64,000 nt of DNA from Entomomonas asaccharolytica (GTDB lineage Bacteria > Pseudomonadota > Gammaproteobacteria > Pseudomonadales > Pseudomonadaceae): positions 372,001 to 436,000 of the forward strand of contig NZ_CP067393.1 of assembly GCF_016653615.1 (NCBI RefSeq). The letters are read 5' to 3'. Both the position numbers and the translations under genes were made by a program. This document shows, piece by piece, positions 17,950 through 26,348 of this stretch (within the stretch, counting starts at the first letter, position 1; each line of letters begins with the position of its first letter). The notes under the pieces are model-generated. The model worked only from the letters and a program-made list of their open reading frames with translations. It was not told where the DNA came from and made no database searches.

Positions 17950-20685
17950 ATGATTAATATCGATTTGCAACAGTTAATCCAAGCATTAGATGCTCAAACA
18001 AGAAAAGACCTTGAAAAAGCTGCTGAAGGTTGTGTAGTGCGTGGAGGAAGTAAAGTACTGATAGAGGACATGCTGCTTAGTATGGTAGCTACACCTGAAA
18101 GTTTAATTAATAAAGCAATAGTGGATGCTGATATTGAATTAGGTGAGTTATTATCTGTGTTACAACCGCGTGCAGAGTCAAGTGAAACACAAAATCCAGT
18201 ATTTTCAGTTGAGTTGGTGCAATGGCTACAAGATGCCTTATTGCTTGCTAATTTAGAATTAGAAAGAAATTATGTAGATCAAGCTGCCCTAATTTTAGCC
18301 TTATTACGTAATAGTGTACGTTATGTAGGTACTAAATATTACAAACTGCTTGCTACGATTAATGAACAACGTCTGAAAGATTTCGTATTAGCTGATCAAG
18401 TGGAACAGCAAAGTTCTGCTAATATCATTAGAGAAGGTGCTGAGTCATTTTTAAAGAAGTTTACCCATAATTTTACTCAGTTAGCACGTGATAACAAATT
18501 AGATCCAGTGCTATGTCGAGACGATGCCATTCGCCAAATGATAGATATTTTGGCACGTCGGCGCAAAAATAATCCAATTATTGTGGGTGAAGCTGGTGTT
18601 GGTAAAACAGCAGTGGTAGAAGGTTTAGCTATTCGTATTGCAAAAGGCGATGTACCTGAAATTTTACAGAATGTTGAATTGTTAACGCTAGATATGGGGT
18701 TATTACAAGCTGGCGCTAGTATGAAAGGCGAGTTTGAGCGTCGCTTAAAAGGTCTAATTGATGAGGTAAAAGCCTCACCCAAGCCTATTATTCTGTTTAT
18801 TGATGAAGCACACACAATGATCGGTTCAGGTGGTGATGCTGGTGGTTCTGATGCTGCTAACTTATTAAAACCTGCACTAGCTCGTGGTGAGCTTTGTACC
18901 ATTGCAGCAACGACATGGTCTGAATATAAAAAATATTTTGAGAAGGATGCAGCGTTAGCGCGTCGTTTCCAAGCAGTTCAATTACATGAGCCAACCATTG
19001 AAGAAGCCGTGACTATTTTACGTGGCTTGGCACCTGTTTATGAGCATAGTCATGGGATTTATTTAAGAGATGATGCTGTTGTTGCGGCGGCAGAATTATC
19101 AGCACGTTATTTAGCAGGTCGTCAATTACCAGATAAGGCTGTTGATCTACTAGATACAGCCAGTGCGCGTGTGAAAATTAGTCTTGCTTCAGCACCAGAG
19201 CAAATTGAAACCCTAAGTAATCGTATTTCCATTGATGAAAGACAATACGAAGCATTAACCCGTGATAAATTAGCAGGCATTAAAACTGATCAAGATGTGC
19301 TAGATGCTTTAGAGAAAACCTTAGCAGAAAATAGAGCTAAGCTCGAGCAATTAAATGAGCAGTGGCAATATCAAAAAGAGCTTGCTGAGCAACTGTTGGG
19401 TTTAAGAAAACAATACAGTCAGTTGCAGAAAGTTAAAGCTGATTTAGAAAGTGAATTAGCTAAAGAGCAACAAGAAGTCGCTATTACAGAAGTAACAGAT
19501 ACCATTACTGATGAAATTACAGAACAAGGCGAACATATTGTTGAGGAAGTAATAGAGGCTATCACAGTTAAGGTGACGCCAGAACAAGTTGCAGAGCAAT
19601 TAAAGCAAGTGCAAGAGGAGCTTAATAAGACTCATGACTTACTTGATAAGGCGCAGGAAATTGACAGTCTAGTTAGTTTTGAAGTATGTCCAAGATTGAT
19701 TGCAGAAGTGATTAGCAATTGGACGGGTATTCCAGTTGAACAATTAGCTAGAGAACATAACGCACGAGTAATGCAATTTGCTGATGATTTAAGAGAAAGG
19801 GTAAGAGGACAAGAACAAGCAGTCGTTGCCTTAGATAAAGCTATTCGTACTTCAGCGGCAGGCTTAAATCGTCCAGAAACACCTGTTGGTGTATTCTTAT
19901 TTGTTGGTCCTAGTGGTGTAGGTAAAACAGAAACAGCATTGGCACTCTCTGATTTACTTTATGGTGGTGATCGCTTCTTAACAGTTATTAATATGTCAGA
20001 GTTCCAAGAGAAGCACACAGTTTCTCGCTTAATTGGTTCGCCACCTGGCTATGTGGGTTATGGTGAAGGTGGCATGTTGACGGAAGCAGTGCGTCAAAAA
20101 CCTTATTCAGTTATTTTGTTAGATGAAGTAGAAAAGGCAGATCCTGATGTAATGAATCTGTTTTATCAGATTTTTGATAAAGGTATGGCTAATGATGGCG
20201 AGGGCAGAGAAATTAACTTTAGAAATACCCTGATTATTATGACTTCCAATCTTGCAAGTGACCGAATTGTAGCCCTCTGTAAAGACGGGGCACGGCCTTC
20301 TCCAGAAGCGTTAGAGGATGCTATTAGACCTGCCTTAAGCCATCATTTTAAACCTGCATTGCTGGGTCGGATGAAAGTTATTCCTTATTACCCTGTAGAT
20401 GGTGCAGTGCTACATGAGTTGATCGAATTAAAATTAGGTCGTTTAGCCCATCGCATGCAACAGCGTAAACTTGAGTTAACTTATGATAAGCCATTGGTTG
20501 ATGTATTAGCAGAACGTTGTACTTATAGCGATAGTGGTGCTCGTCTTATTGATTCGTTATTAGATCAATATATTGTGCCTCATATTACTGATCGTTTACT
20601 GTCAGCAATGGCAACTAAGGAAGAATTAAAACGTGTCAATATTGTGGTAGGTGAAGATAAAGCTGTGGTTTGTGAGTTTTATTGA
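17950..20685 (+). CDS. clpV: T6SS AAA+ ATPase ClpV (TssH)
   Basis: At 911 residues this is a full-length ClpV with an N-terminal Clp-N domain. The two AAA+ modules have Walker A GEAGVGKT near residue 213 and GPSGVGKT near residue 652. The middle coiled-coil M-domain (about residues 420-580) is longer and more acidic than in ClpB and includes an unusual EQGEHIVEEVIEAITVKVT segment. ClpV extracts TssC from contracted sheaths so that sheath subunits can be reused. I take ATG 17950 rather than the TTG immediately before it; AAAGGG lies upstream. It overlaps or abuts the sigma-54 activator gene, as in HSI-II. Confidence 0.97.
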   Translation: MINIDLQQLIQALDAQTRKDLEKAAEGCVVRGGSKVLIEDMLLSMVATPESLINKAIVDADIELGELLSVLQPRAESSETQNPVFSVELVQWLQDALLLANLELERNYVDQAALILALLRNSVRYVGTKYYKLLATINEQRLKDFVLADQVEQQSSANIIREGAESFLKKFTHNFTQLARDNKLDPVLCRDDAIRQMIDILARRRKNNPIIVGEAGVGKTAVVEGLAIRIAKGDVPEILQNVELLTLDMGLLQAGASMKGEFERRLKGLIDEVKASPKPIILFIDEAHTMIGSGGDAGGSDAANLLKPALARGELCTIAATTWSEYKKYFEKDAALARRFQAVQLHEPTIEEAVTILRGLAPVYEHSHGIYLRDDAVVAAAELSARYLAGRQLPDKAVDLLDTASARVKISLASAPEQIETLSNRISIDERQYEALTRDKLAGIKTDQDVLDALEKTLAENRAKLEQLNEQWQYQKELAEQLLGLRKQYSQLQKVKADLESELAKEQQEVAITEVTDTITDEITEQGEHIVEEVIEAITVKVTPEQVAEQLKQVQEELNKTHDLLDKAQEIDSLVSFEVCPRLIAEVISNWTGIPVEQLAREHNARVMQFADDLRERVRGQEQAVVALDKAIRTSAAGLNRPETPVGVFLFVGPSGVGKTETALALSDLLYGGDRFLTVINMSEFQEKHTVSRLIGSPPGYVGYGEGGMLTEAVRQKPYSVILLDEVEKADPDVMNLFYQIFDKGMANDGEGREINFRNTLIIMTSNLASDRIVALCKDGARPSPEALEDAIRPALSHHFKPALLGRMKVIPYYPVDGAVLHELIELKLGRLAHRMQQRKLELTYDKPLVDVLAERCTYSDSGARLIDSLLDQYIVPHITDRLLSAMATKEELKRVNIVVGEDKAVVCEFY

Positions 20686-20693
20686 GATTAATT

Positions 20694-22181
20694 ATGGATA
20701 ATGTAGCTGCTAAATTTTATTGCTCATTAATTGAGGCAGAAAGTACACAAGATTTAATTGCTTGTGTACTTGCTGTGGCTACTACATTAACATCAGCAGA
20801 ATTAGCACAGCTATATTTGTTAGATCAAAGTAAAACTAAATTAAATCTTTACGGGCAATCCTTTGTAGGTAAGCTGCTATTAAAACAAGATATTGCCTGT
20901 GATTATTACAATGATGTATTACTTCACTATTGCTTAACTCAGAATAAGTCGATTATTACAGAGGATCTAAATACTCTGCTTTTAGAACATAATTTTTTAC
21001 CACCCAGCACAGTAAAAAGTTGGCGCAGTTTATTAGTAATACCATTACTGAATAAGCAACAGCATATATATGGCTTGCTAGTTTGTGCAGGTTATAAGGT
21101 TATAGATTGGCATGATAAGCTGGCATCTTTAGAATCTTTTTGTCGGTTAATGTTAATTCAGTATAATCGACTAATAACATTGCAGGTTAAACAACAACAG
21201 CCTCTAAAAGTTGAGAAGGAAAGTGCAATAACTAATAACCACTATGGTTTAGTGGGTAGTAGCCAAGCAATGAAAAAAGTTTATTCATTGATTAGTAAAG
21301 TGCTGCATACACCTTATACTGTGTTAATAACAGGTGAAACAGGAACAGGGAAAGAGCTTGTAGCGAAAGCTATTCATCAATACAGTTCGAGAAAGAGTAA
21401 ACCTTTTATTGTACAGAATTGTGCTTCTATGCCAGAAGCCTTGTTGGAAAGTGAGTTGTTTGGTTATTGTAAAGGGGCTTTTACTGGCGCAGATAAAGAT
21501 TATTTAGGTCTATTTAGAGAAGCAGATGGTGGTACCTTATTTTTAGATGAAATAGGGGATATGCCGCTAGTGTTGCAGGCTAAATTATTAAGAGTATTGC
21601 AAGAAAGTGAAGTAAGACCATTGGGAAGTAGTAAAACGTATAAAGTAAATGTACGTATCATTGCTGCGACTCATCGTCATTTATTAGATGAAATCAGTAA
21701 GGGAAATTTTAGAGAAGACCTTTATTATCGTTTAGCTAAGTTTCCAATAGAGTTACCCCCATTAAGAGATAGGGATGATGATATTGTTGAATTAGTTGAT
21801 TTTTTTATAAATAAAACCTGTCAGTTTTTAGATCGAAAGAGAAGCGTTGTCACTCAAGATTTTATGGATAAATTATTAAGTTATTCTTTTCCAGGAAATA
21901 TTCGTGAGTTAAAAGGATTATTAGAAAGAGCTATTTTATTAGCTGATGATGAGCTATTAGAAGAGCAATATTTACAATTGGATGTTAATAAACAGCGAAA
22001 TGATCAGGATAATAATTTTAAAGACAGTGTTGCTAATTATGAGCGTGAGCATTTACTAAAAAGCTTACGAAGTAATCAAGGAAATCAGACTAAAACAGCT
22101 AAACAGTTAGGAATTTCTAGGCGTACGCTGATATATAAATTGCAGAAATTTAATATATCAAAAGAAGAGTTTTTGGTTTAA
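20694..22181 (+). CDS. sfa: T6SS-encoded sigma-54-dependent activator (Sfa-type)
   Basis: This 495-residue bacterial enhancer-binding protein has three parts: an N-terminal GAF-like sensor (about residues 5-165), an AAA+ domain with GETGTGKE near residue 213 and the sigma-54 contact loop GAFTGA near residue 261, and a C-terminal Fis-type HTH (SLRSNQGNQTKTAKQLGISR...). The intact GAFTGA loop means it should contact RNA polymerase with sigma-54. It occupies the sfa2 position between clpV and fha in the Pseudomonas HSI-II order. An obvious target is the sigma-54 promoter at 31925-31940 before hcp. ATG 20694 is used; a TTG at 20682 overlapping clpV is an alternative. Confidence 0.94.
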   Translation: MDNVAAKFYCSLIEAESTQDLIACVLAVATTLTSAELAQLYLLDQSKTKLNLYGQSFVGKLLLKQDIACDYYNDVLLHYCLTQNKSIITEDLNTLLLEHNFLPPSTVKSWRSLLVIPLLNKQQHIYGLLVCAGYKVIDWHDKLASLESFCRLMLIQYNRLITLQVKQQQPLKVEKESAITNNHYGLVGSSQAMKKVYSLISKVLHTPYTVLITGETGTGKELVAKAIHQYSSRKSKPFIVQNCASMPEALLESELFGYCKGAFTGADKDYLGLFREADGGTLFLDEIGDMPLVLQAKLLRVLQESEVRPLGSSKTYKVNVRIIAATHRHLLDEISKGNFREDLYYRLAKFPIELPPLRDRDDDIVELVDFFINKTCQFLDRKRSVVTQDFMDKLLSYSFPGNIRELKGLLERAILLADDELLEEQYLQLDVNKQRNDQDNNFKDSVANYEREHLLKSLRSNQGNQTKTAKQLGISRRTLIYKLQKFNISKEEFLV

Positions 22182-22200
22182 TAAGAGGGTAATAGATCCA

Positions 22201-22341
22201 ATGGTTACTATTAATAAATTAATCATGTTGTTGTTATTAGGTGTTTTTATCAGTGGTTGTGCTGGTAATTATAAAACGAGTGATGATAGATATCGACCTA
22301 TCGGTCAGCCACCTATAGTCATTGATAACAAAACAAAATAA
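22201..22341 (+). CDS. Tiny T6SS-linked lipoprotein (OrfX-type)
   Basis: This 46-residue protein is MVTINKLIMLLLLGVFISGC followed by AGNYKTSDDRYRPIGQPP and a short tail. Residues 7-20 form a lipoprotein signal with lipobox ISGC, so the mature product is a lipidated peptide of only 27 residues. An AGAGGG ribosome binding site precedes the ATG. It sits between the sigma-54 activator and the FHA gene, exactly where the Pseudomonas HSI-II locus has a small orfX gene. Position, lipobox and ribosome binding site make it a real gene despite its size. Its function is unknown; an envelope accessory role is inferred only from location. Confidence 0.78.
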   Translation: MVTINKLIMLLLLGVFISGCAGNYKTSDDRYRPIGQPPIVIDNKTK

Positions 22342-22352
22342 AGGTAATTATT

Positions 22353-23573
22353 GTGGAACTTATTTTAGAGATTGTCAGTGATCAGCAGTTTGCTGATAAC
22401 ACTGTAGTGAGCAAAGAGTTTAAAAGTGCAGGTGGGGTGATTGGTCGTGCACCTGATTGTGATTGGATTATTGCTGATCCAAAACGTTATGTGTCAGGTC
22501 ATCACGCATTAATTTCTACAAAAAATAATCAGTTTTATATTACGGATACCAGTAGTAATGGCACTATTCTAAAAAATACGGGTTCAAAATTGCCTGCAGG
22601 TGAACCATTTCTTATTGAGCATGGCGCTGTGTTCTCTATGGGGGACTATGATATCCGTGCTCGTTTAGTTTATGATCCTGAAGTATTTGAGAATGTTGTG
22701 GGGAAACCCGTAGAGGCAGGTAGTATTATTCCTGATGATGCTTTCTTAGATTTGGATCCAATTAAAGCGATTGAACAACAGCCATTCCAATATGTAGATA
22801 TGGATGAGTTGGCAGACTTTATGAAGGCTAATGATCAGCAAGATGGAGAACAGCGTAAGGATTATGCAAGAGTGGATATTGAGAGTTTAGAAATCCCTCA
22901 ATTAGTAGAGGATAAAATGCCTGAGCCAGTAAAATCTGTACCGACTCCTGCATATGTTCCACCGCCAGCTACTCCGACTAATTTTTCCAGTGATTTTTGG
23001 GATAAATTTGCAGCAGAGTTAGGGATTGATATAGCAAAATTAGATGAGACTGAAAGAGAACAATTAGCTATTCATACGGCTAAATTATTTAAACAGTGCA
23101 TTGCAGGTATTCAACAAAGTTTGCGGACACGTTCTGATTTGAAAAATGAGTTACGCTTGCCTATTACTACCGTACAAGCAACAGGTAATAACCCATTACG
23201 TTATACCGTTGATGCAGAAAGTGCTATTAATGATTTATTGAAAAAGCATAATCCTAATCAATTAACCCCTGAGCAAGCCATTAATCGTGCTTTCAGAGAT
23301 TTGCAAGCACATCAGGTGGCTTTATTAGCTGCTTGTCGTGGTGCTGTACGTACTGTTATTCATCAGTTTTCACCTGCACAATTAATTTTAGCTTTTGAGC
23401 AACGTGGTGATAAGGGAGTAATCAAAGGCAGTGCTTGGAAATGGCGAACCTATTGTCGTTATCATAACTTGTTGCAGCAAGATGCAGAGTGGAGTGATCG
23501 TTTATTTAGTAAAGACTTCACCACTTATTACGAAGAACAAGTACGTTTATTAGCTTCATTGAATGATGATTAA
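22353..23573 (+). CDS. fha: T6SS FHA-domain protein TagH/Fha
   Basis: This 406-residue protein begins at a GTG with AAAGG upstream. The N-terminal FHA domain (about residues 25-95) shows GVIGRAPDCDWII, SGHHALI and SSNGTIL, the phosphothreonine-binding loops. A Pro-rich linker (about residues 195-210) leads to a C-terminal TagH-type domain (FWDKFAAELGIDIAKLDE..., AINRAFRDLQAHQVALLAACRGAV). Fha proteins receive phosphorylation signals from Stk/Ppk-type kinases and promote T6SS assembly. The kinase and phosphatase that would act on it are encoded at the end of the same operon. Confidence 0.95.
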   Translation: MELILEIVSDQQFADNTVVSKEFKSAGGVIGRAPDCDWIIADPKRYVSGHHALISTKNNQFYITDTSSNGTILKNTGSKLPAGEPFLIEHGAVFSMGDYDIRARLVYDPEVFENVVGKPVEAGSIIPDDAFLDLDPIKAIEQQPFQYVDMDELADFMKANDQQDGEQRKDYARVDIESLEIPQLVEDKMPEPVKSVPTPAYVPPPATPTNFSSDFWDKFAAELGIDIAKLDETEREQLAIHTAKLFKQCIAGIQQSLRTRSDLKNELRLPITTVQATGNNPLRYTVDAESAINDLLKKHNPNQLTPEQAINRAFRDLQAHQVALLAACRGAVRTVIHQFSPAQLILAFEQRGDKGVIKGSAWKWRTYCRYHNLLQQDAEWSDRLFSKDFTTYYEEQVRLLASLNDD

Positions 23574-23585
23574 GGAGTAATACAG

Positions 23586-24095
23586 ATGGCAAGATTGAGA
23601 ATAATGAGCTTATTGTTGATGGCAGTTTTATTGTCTGGTTGTTCTTGGATGAATCCTTATTCAGATATTACTAAAGTTAATATTCGCTTGAATGGTAGTG
23701 ATTATCTTAACCCTGATTTAAGAGGCAGACCATCACCAGTCGTAGTACGCATTTTTGAGTTAAAAAATGCAGTTAACTTTACCAATGCTGATTTTTTTAG
23801 CCTATATAATGACGCAAAAAATGTATTGGGTGATGATCTAGTTGCTGTAGAGGAAATGGAATTAACACCGAGACAAAAAATACATCTACGTTATCGTATA
23901 GCAGAAACAAGCCAATATGTAGGTATTATTGCGGCATACCGTGATTTATCAACAGCTACTTGGCGTTATGTGGTGAAAACTGTACCCAAAGAAAAGCTTT
24001 ATGTGAATGTAGTGTTAACTAGTGATGGTATTTATCAAAATACAGATCCTAGAGCCTATAAGGTTAACGAAACATTGCCAATGAATGAAAGATAA
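23586..24095 (+). CDS. tssJ: T6SS outer-membrane lipoprotein TssJ
   Basis: This 169-residue lipoprotein has a signal peptide ending in LSGC (residues 16-19), then CSWMNPYSDITKVNIRLNGSDYLNPD. RPSPVVVRIFELKNAVNFTNADFFSLYNDAKNVLGDDLV is the characteristic TssJ transthyretin-like core. TssJ sits on the inner face of the outer membrane and caps the TssL-TssM membrane complex. The gene starts 12 bp after fha and is followed 20 bp later by tssK, the standard lip-tssK-tssL-tssM order. No Asp is present at position +2 of the mature protein (Ser), consistent with outer-membrane sorting. Confidence 0.96.
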   Translation: MARLRIMSLLLMAVLLSGCSWMNPYSDITKVNIRLNGSDYLNPDLRGRPSPVVVRIFELKNAVNFTNADFFSLYNDAKNVLGDDLVAVEEMELTPRQKIHLRYRIAETSQYVGIIAAYRDLSTATWRYVVKTVPKEKLYVNVVLTSDGIYQNTDPRAYKVNETLPMNER

Positions 24096-24115
24096 TTGAG
24101 GCAGGCATTATTATT

Positions 24116-25447
24116 ATGAGTATCCAAAAAGTAGTTTGGCGAGAAGGGATGTTGTTAAGACCTCAGCACTTTCAACACAGTGACAGGTATTATAATCATC
24201 AATTAGCGGTGCGCACTCAGTTATTATCCAGTAATACTTGGGGATTTATTTCTTTGCAGATTGATCCACAGTATTTAAATATGGGCAAGATCGTTGTCAA
24301 TGAAGCAAAGGGGGTATTACCTGATGGTTCATTTTTTGATATTAGGCAGGAGTTAGAGCCATTAACTTTAGATATTCCTACTAATACCAATAATAAACCT
24401 GTTTATTTGGCATTACCCTTAACCACAGACAATCACATCGAGACTAGAGAAGCTGCACAGACTGATGTATTAGCACGTTATGTTATGCGTGAAGTGGAAG
24501 TGGTTGATTCAAATACAGCGGATTCTAATATTATTACTATTAACTGTTGTCAGCCTGATTTTAGATTAATTTTAGGTGATGAAGAAAACAACAGTGCCTT
24601 TGTCTGCTTGAAAATTTGCCATATTTTAGACTGTAGTTCAGATAAAACTATTGTGTTAGATAGTGAGTATGTACCTACTTATTTAAATTTACATGCCTCT
24701 TCAGTTTTATTGTCATCTCTAAAAGAGGTGATCAGTATGTTGGTTCATCGTGGTGATCGTTTAGCAGAACGAATTAAAGCCAGTGGTAAAACACAAAGTG
24801 CTGAGGTGGGCGATTTGTTAATGTTGCAATTAATTAATCGGGTTGAACCATTATTACGCCATTATTTAAGAGCAGATAAAGCACACCCAGAAGATGTCTA
24901 TAAAGAGTTGCTTTATTTATATGGTGAATTGGCTACCTATGCGAGTGAAAGTAAGCGTCCTAGTGTTGATTACTACTATATGCATAGTGATCAAGGATTA
25001 TGTTATAGAAGGTTAATGGAAAGGCTTCGTCAAGTATTGTCAATGGTTCTTGAACAACATGCTATTGAGTTGTTATTACAGCAACGTGCTTATGGTATTC
25101 AAGTATCACCATTACACGATCATACTATGTTGAGTAATTCGAAATTTATCTTGGCGGCAAGCGCTTCTTGTGATCCTGAATATTTACGTAAAAATTTACC
25201 TGCATACTTGAAGTGCGGCCCTGTGGAACGTATTCGTCAGTTAGTGAATTTGCATTTACCAGGTGTGAAGGTGAAGTCATTACCTGTAGCGCCTAGACAG
25301 ATACCTTTCCATTCAGGAAAAATTTATTTTGCTTTAGAGCTAAGTTCTGATGATCTTGCACAGTTTGAAAGTTCAGGTGGTTTTGCTTTCCATGTGTCAG
25401 GTAGTTTTGACAATCTTGAGCTTAAATTCTGGGCAATTCGTAACTAA
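24116..25447 (+). CDS. tssK: T6SS baseplate-membrane connector TssK
   Basis: At 443 residues this is the usual TssK length. The opening KVVWREGMLLRPQHFQHSDRYYNHQLAVR is the strongest family signature. The C-terminal part includes LPAYLKCGPVERIRQLVNLHLPGVKVKSLPVAPRQIPFHSGKIYFAL. TssK trimers link the TssF/TssG wedge to the TssL/TssM membrane complex. The ATG is preceded by GAGGCAGG. Gene order, spacing and composition are the same as in the rest of the operon, and nothing is missing. Confidence 0.97.
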   Translation: MSIQKVVWREGMLLRPQHFQHSDRYYNHQLAVRTQLLSSNTWGFISLQIDPQYLNMGKIVVNEAKGVLPDGSFFDIRQELEPLTLDIPTNTNNKPVYLALPLTTDNHIETREAAQTDVLARYVMREVEVVDSNTADSNIITINCCQPDFRLILGDEENNSAFVCLKICHILDCSSDKTIVLDSEYVPTYLNLHASSVLLSSLKEVISMLVHRGDRLAERIKASGKTQSAEVGDLLMLQLINRVEPLLRHYLRADKAHPEDVYKELLYLYGELATYASESKRPSVDYYYMHSDQGLCYRRLMERLRQVLSMVLEQHAIELLLQQRAYGIQVSPLHDHTMLSNSKFILAASASCDPEYLRKNLPAYLKCGPVERIRQLVNLHLPGVKVKSLPVAPRQIPFHSGKIYFALELSSDDLAQFESSGGFAFHVSGSFDNLELKFWAIRN

Positions 25448-25464
25448 ATCAGAGAAGAAAGTAT

Positions 25465-26334
25465 ATGGAAAGAGATGATAAAACGGTCATTAGTAGCAGA
25501 TTTAATGACAGCAATACCAGTTCAGTACCATTATTAACTGATATTTCTGATGCACCAAACTATGCCTCACTTGATGACAAAATGGTGTTTGCAGCAAGAT
25601 TGCGCCCTGTTGATGAAAATATTGTAGGGTTAAATCCTCTTATTTCAGCAGGTGCTCATATTCTTTCTGAAGTAGTACGGTTACGTAATAATGCGCCACC
25701 TGAAGATTTAGAATCATTACAGCATAATTATATTGAAGCGATTAAACGTTTTGAACGTGTAGCGTTACAAAGTGGTGTGGAAAATAGCCAAGTAATGAGT
25801 GCGCGTTATGTAATGTGTACCATATTAGATGAAGCGGTTGTTTGTACTAGTTGGGGGGTGGAAAGTGCTTGGGCAAAATATAGTTTACTTGCCTCCTTCC
25901 ATAACGAAACCTTTGGTGGTGAAAAAGTTTTCCAGTTATTAGATCGTATTACACGTAACCCTGTTAAATATTTACCATTAATTGAGTTAATTTATGTTTG
26001 TTTATCTTTAGGTTTTGAAGGTAAGTATCGAGTAATGAACCGTGGTACTCTGGAACTTGAAGCTATAAGAGATAGCTTGTACCGTCAAATTAAGCAACTA
26101 CGTGGTGATGTGCCAAAGGCTTTGTCTCCACAGTGGCAAGGGCTACAACCATACCGTAGAGGTTTGATTAAAATTGTACCTTGGTGGATGGTGGTTATCT
26201 TTACTATTATTTGTTTAGTTATTATGTATTCTGGTTTTGCTTTTGTGTTAAATCAAGAGCGTAAGCAAGCATTAGAACCTTACCATACGCTAGATACTAC
26301 GTTAACTTCAGAAACTAAAAATAACACACAGTGA
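25465..26334 (+). CDS. tssL: T6SS inner-membrane protein TssL (DotU)
   Basis: This 289-residue DotU/TssL protein has a cytoplasmic domain with NPLISAGAHILSEVVRLRN, MCTILDEAVVCTSWGVESAWAKYSLLASFHNETFGGEKVFQLLDR and YVCLSLGFEGKYRVMNRG. A single transmembrane segment lies near residues 240-262, with a short periplasmic tail. There is no C-terminal OmpA-like peptidoglycan-binding domain, so this is the short form. TssL dimerises with TssM in the inner membrane. About 65 residues at the N-terminus precede the DotU core and are rich in Asp and Ser. The stop lies 14 bp before the chosen tssM start. Confidence 0.96.
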   Translation: MERDDKTVISSRFNDSNTSSVPLLTDISDAPNYASLDDKMVFAARLRPVDENIVGLNPLISAGAHILSEVVRLRNNAPPEDLESLQHNYIEAIKRFERVALQSGVENSQVMSARYVMCTILDEAVVCTSWGVESAWAKYSLLASFHNETFGGEKVFQLLDRITRNPVKYLPLIELIYVCLSLGFEGKYRVMNRGTLELEAIRDSLYRQIKQLRGDVPKALSPQWQGLQPYRRGLIKIVPWWMVVIFTIICLVIMYSGFAFVLNQERKQALEPYHTLDTTLTSETKNNTQ

Positions 26335-26348
26335 TAAGGGACCTTTCG

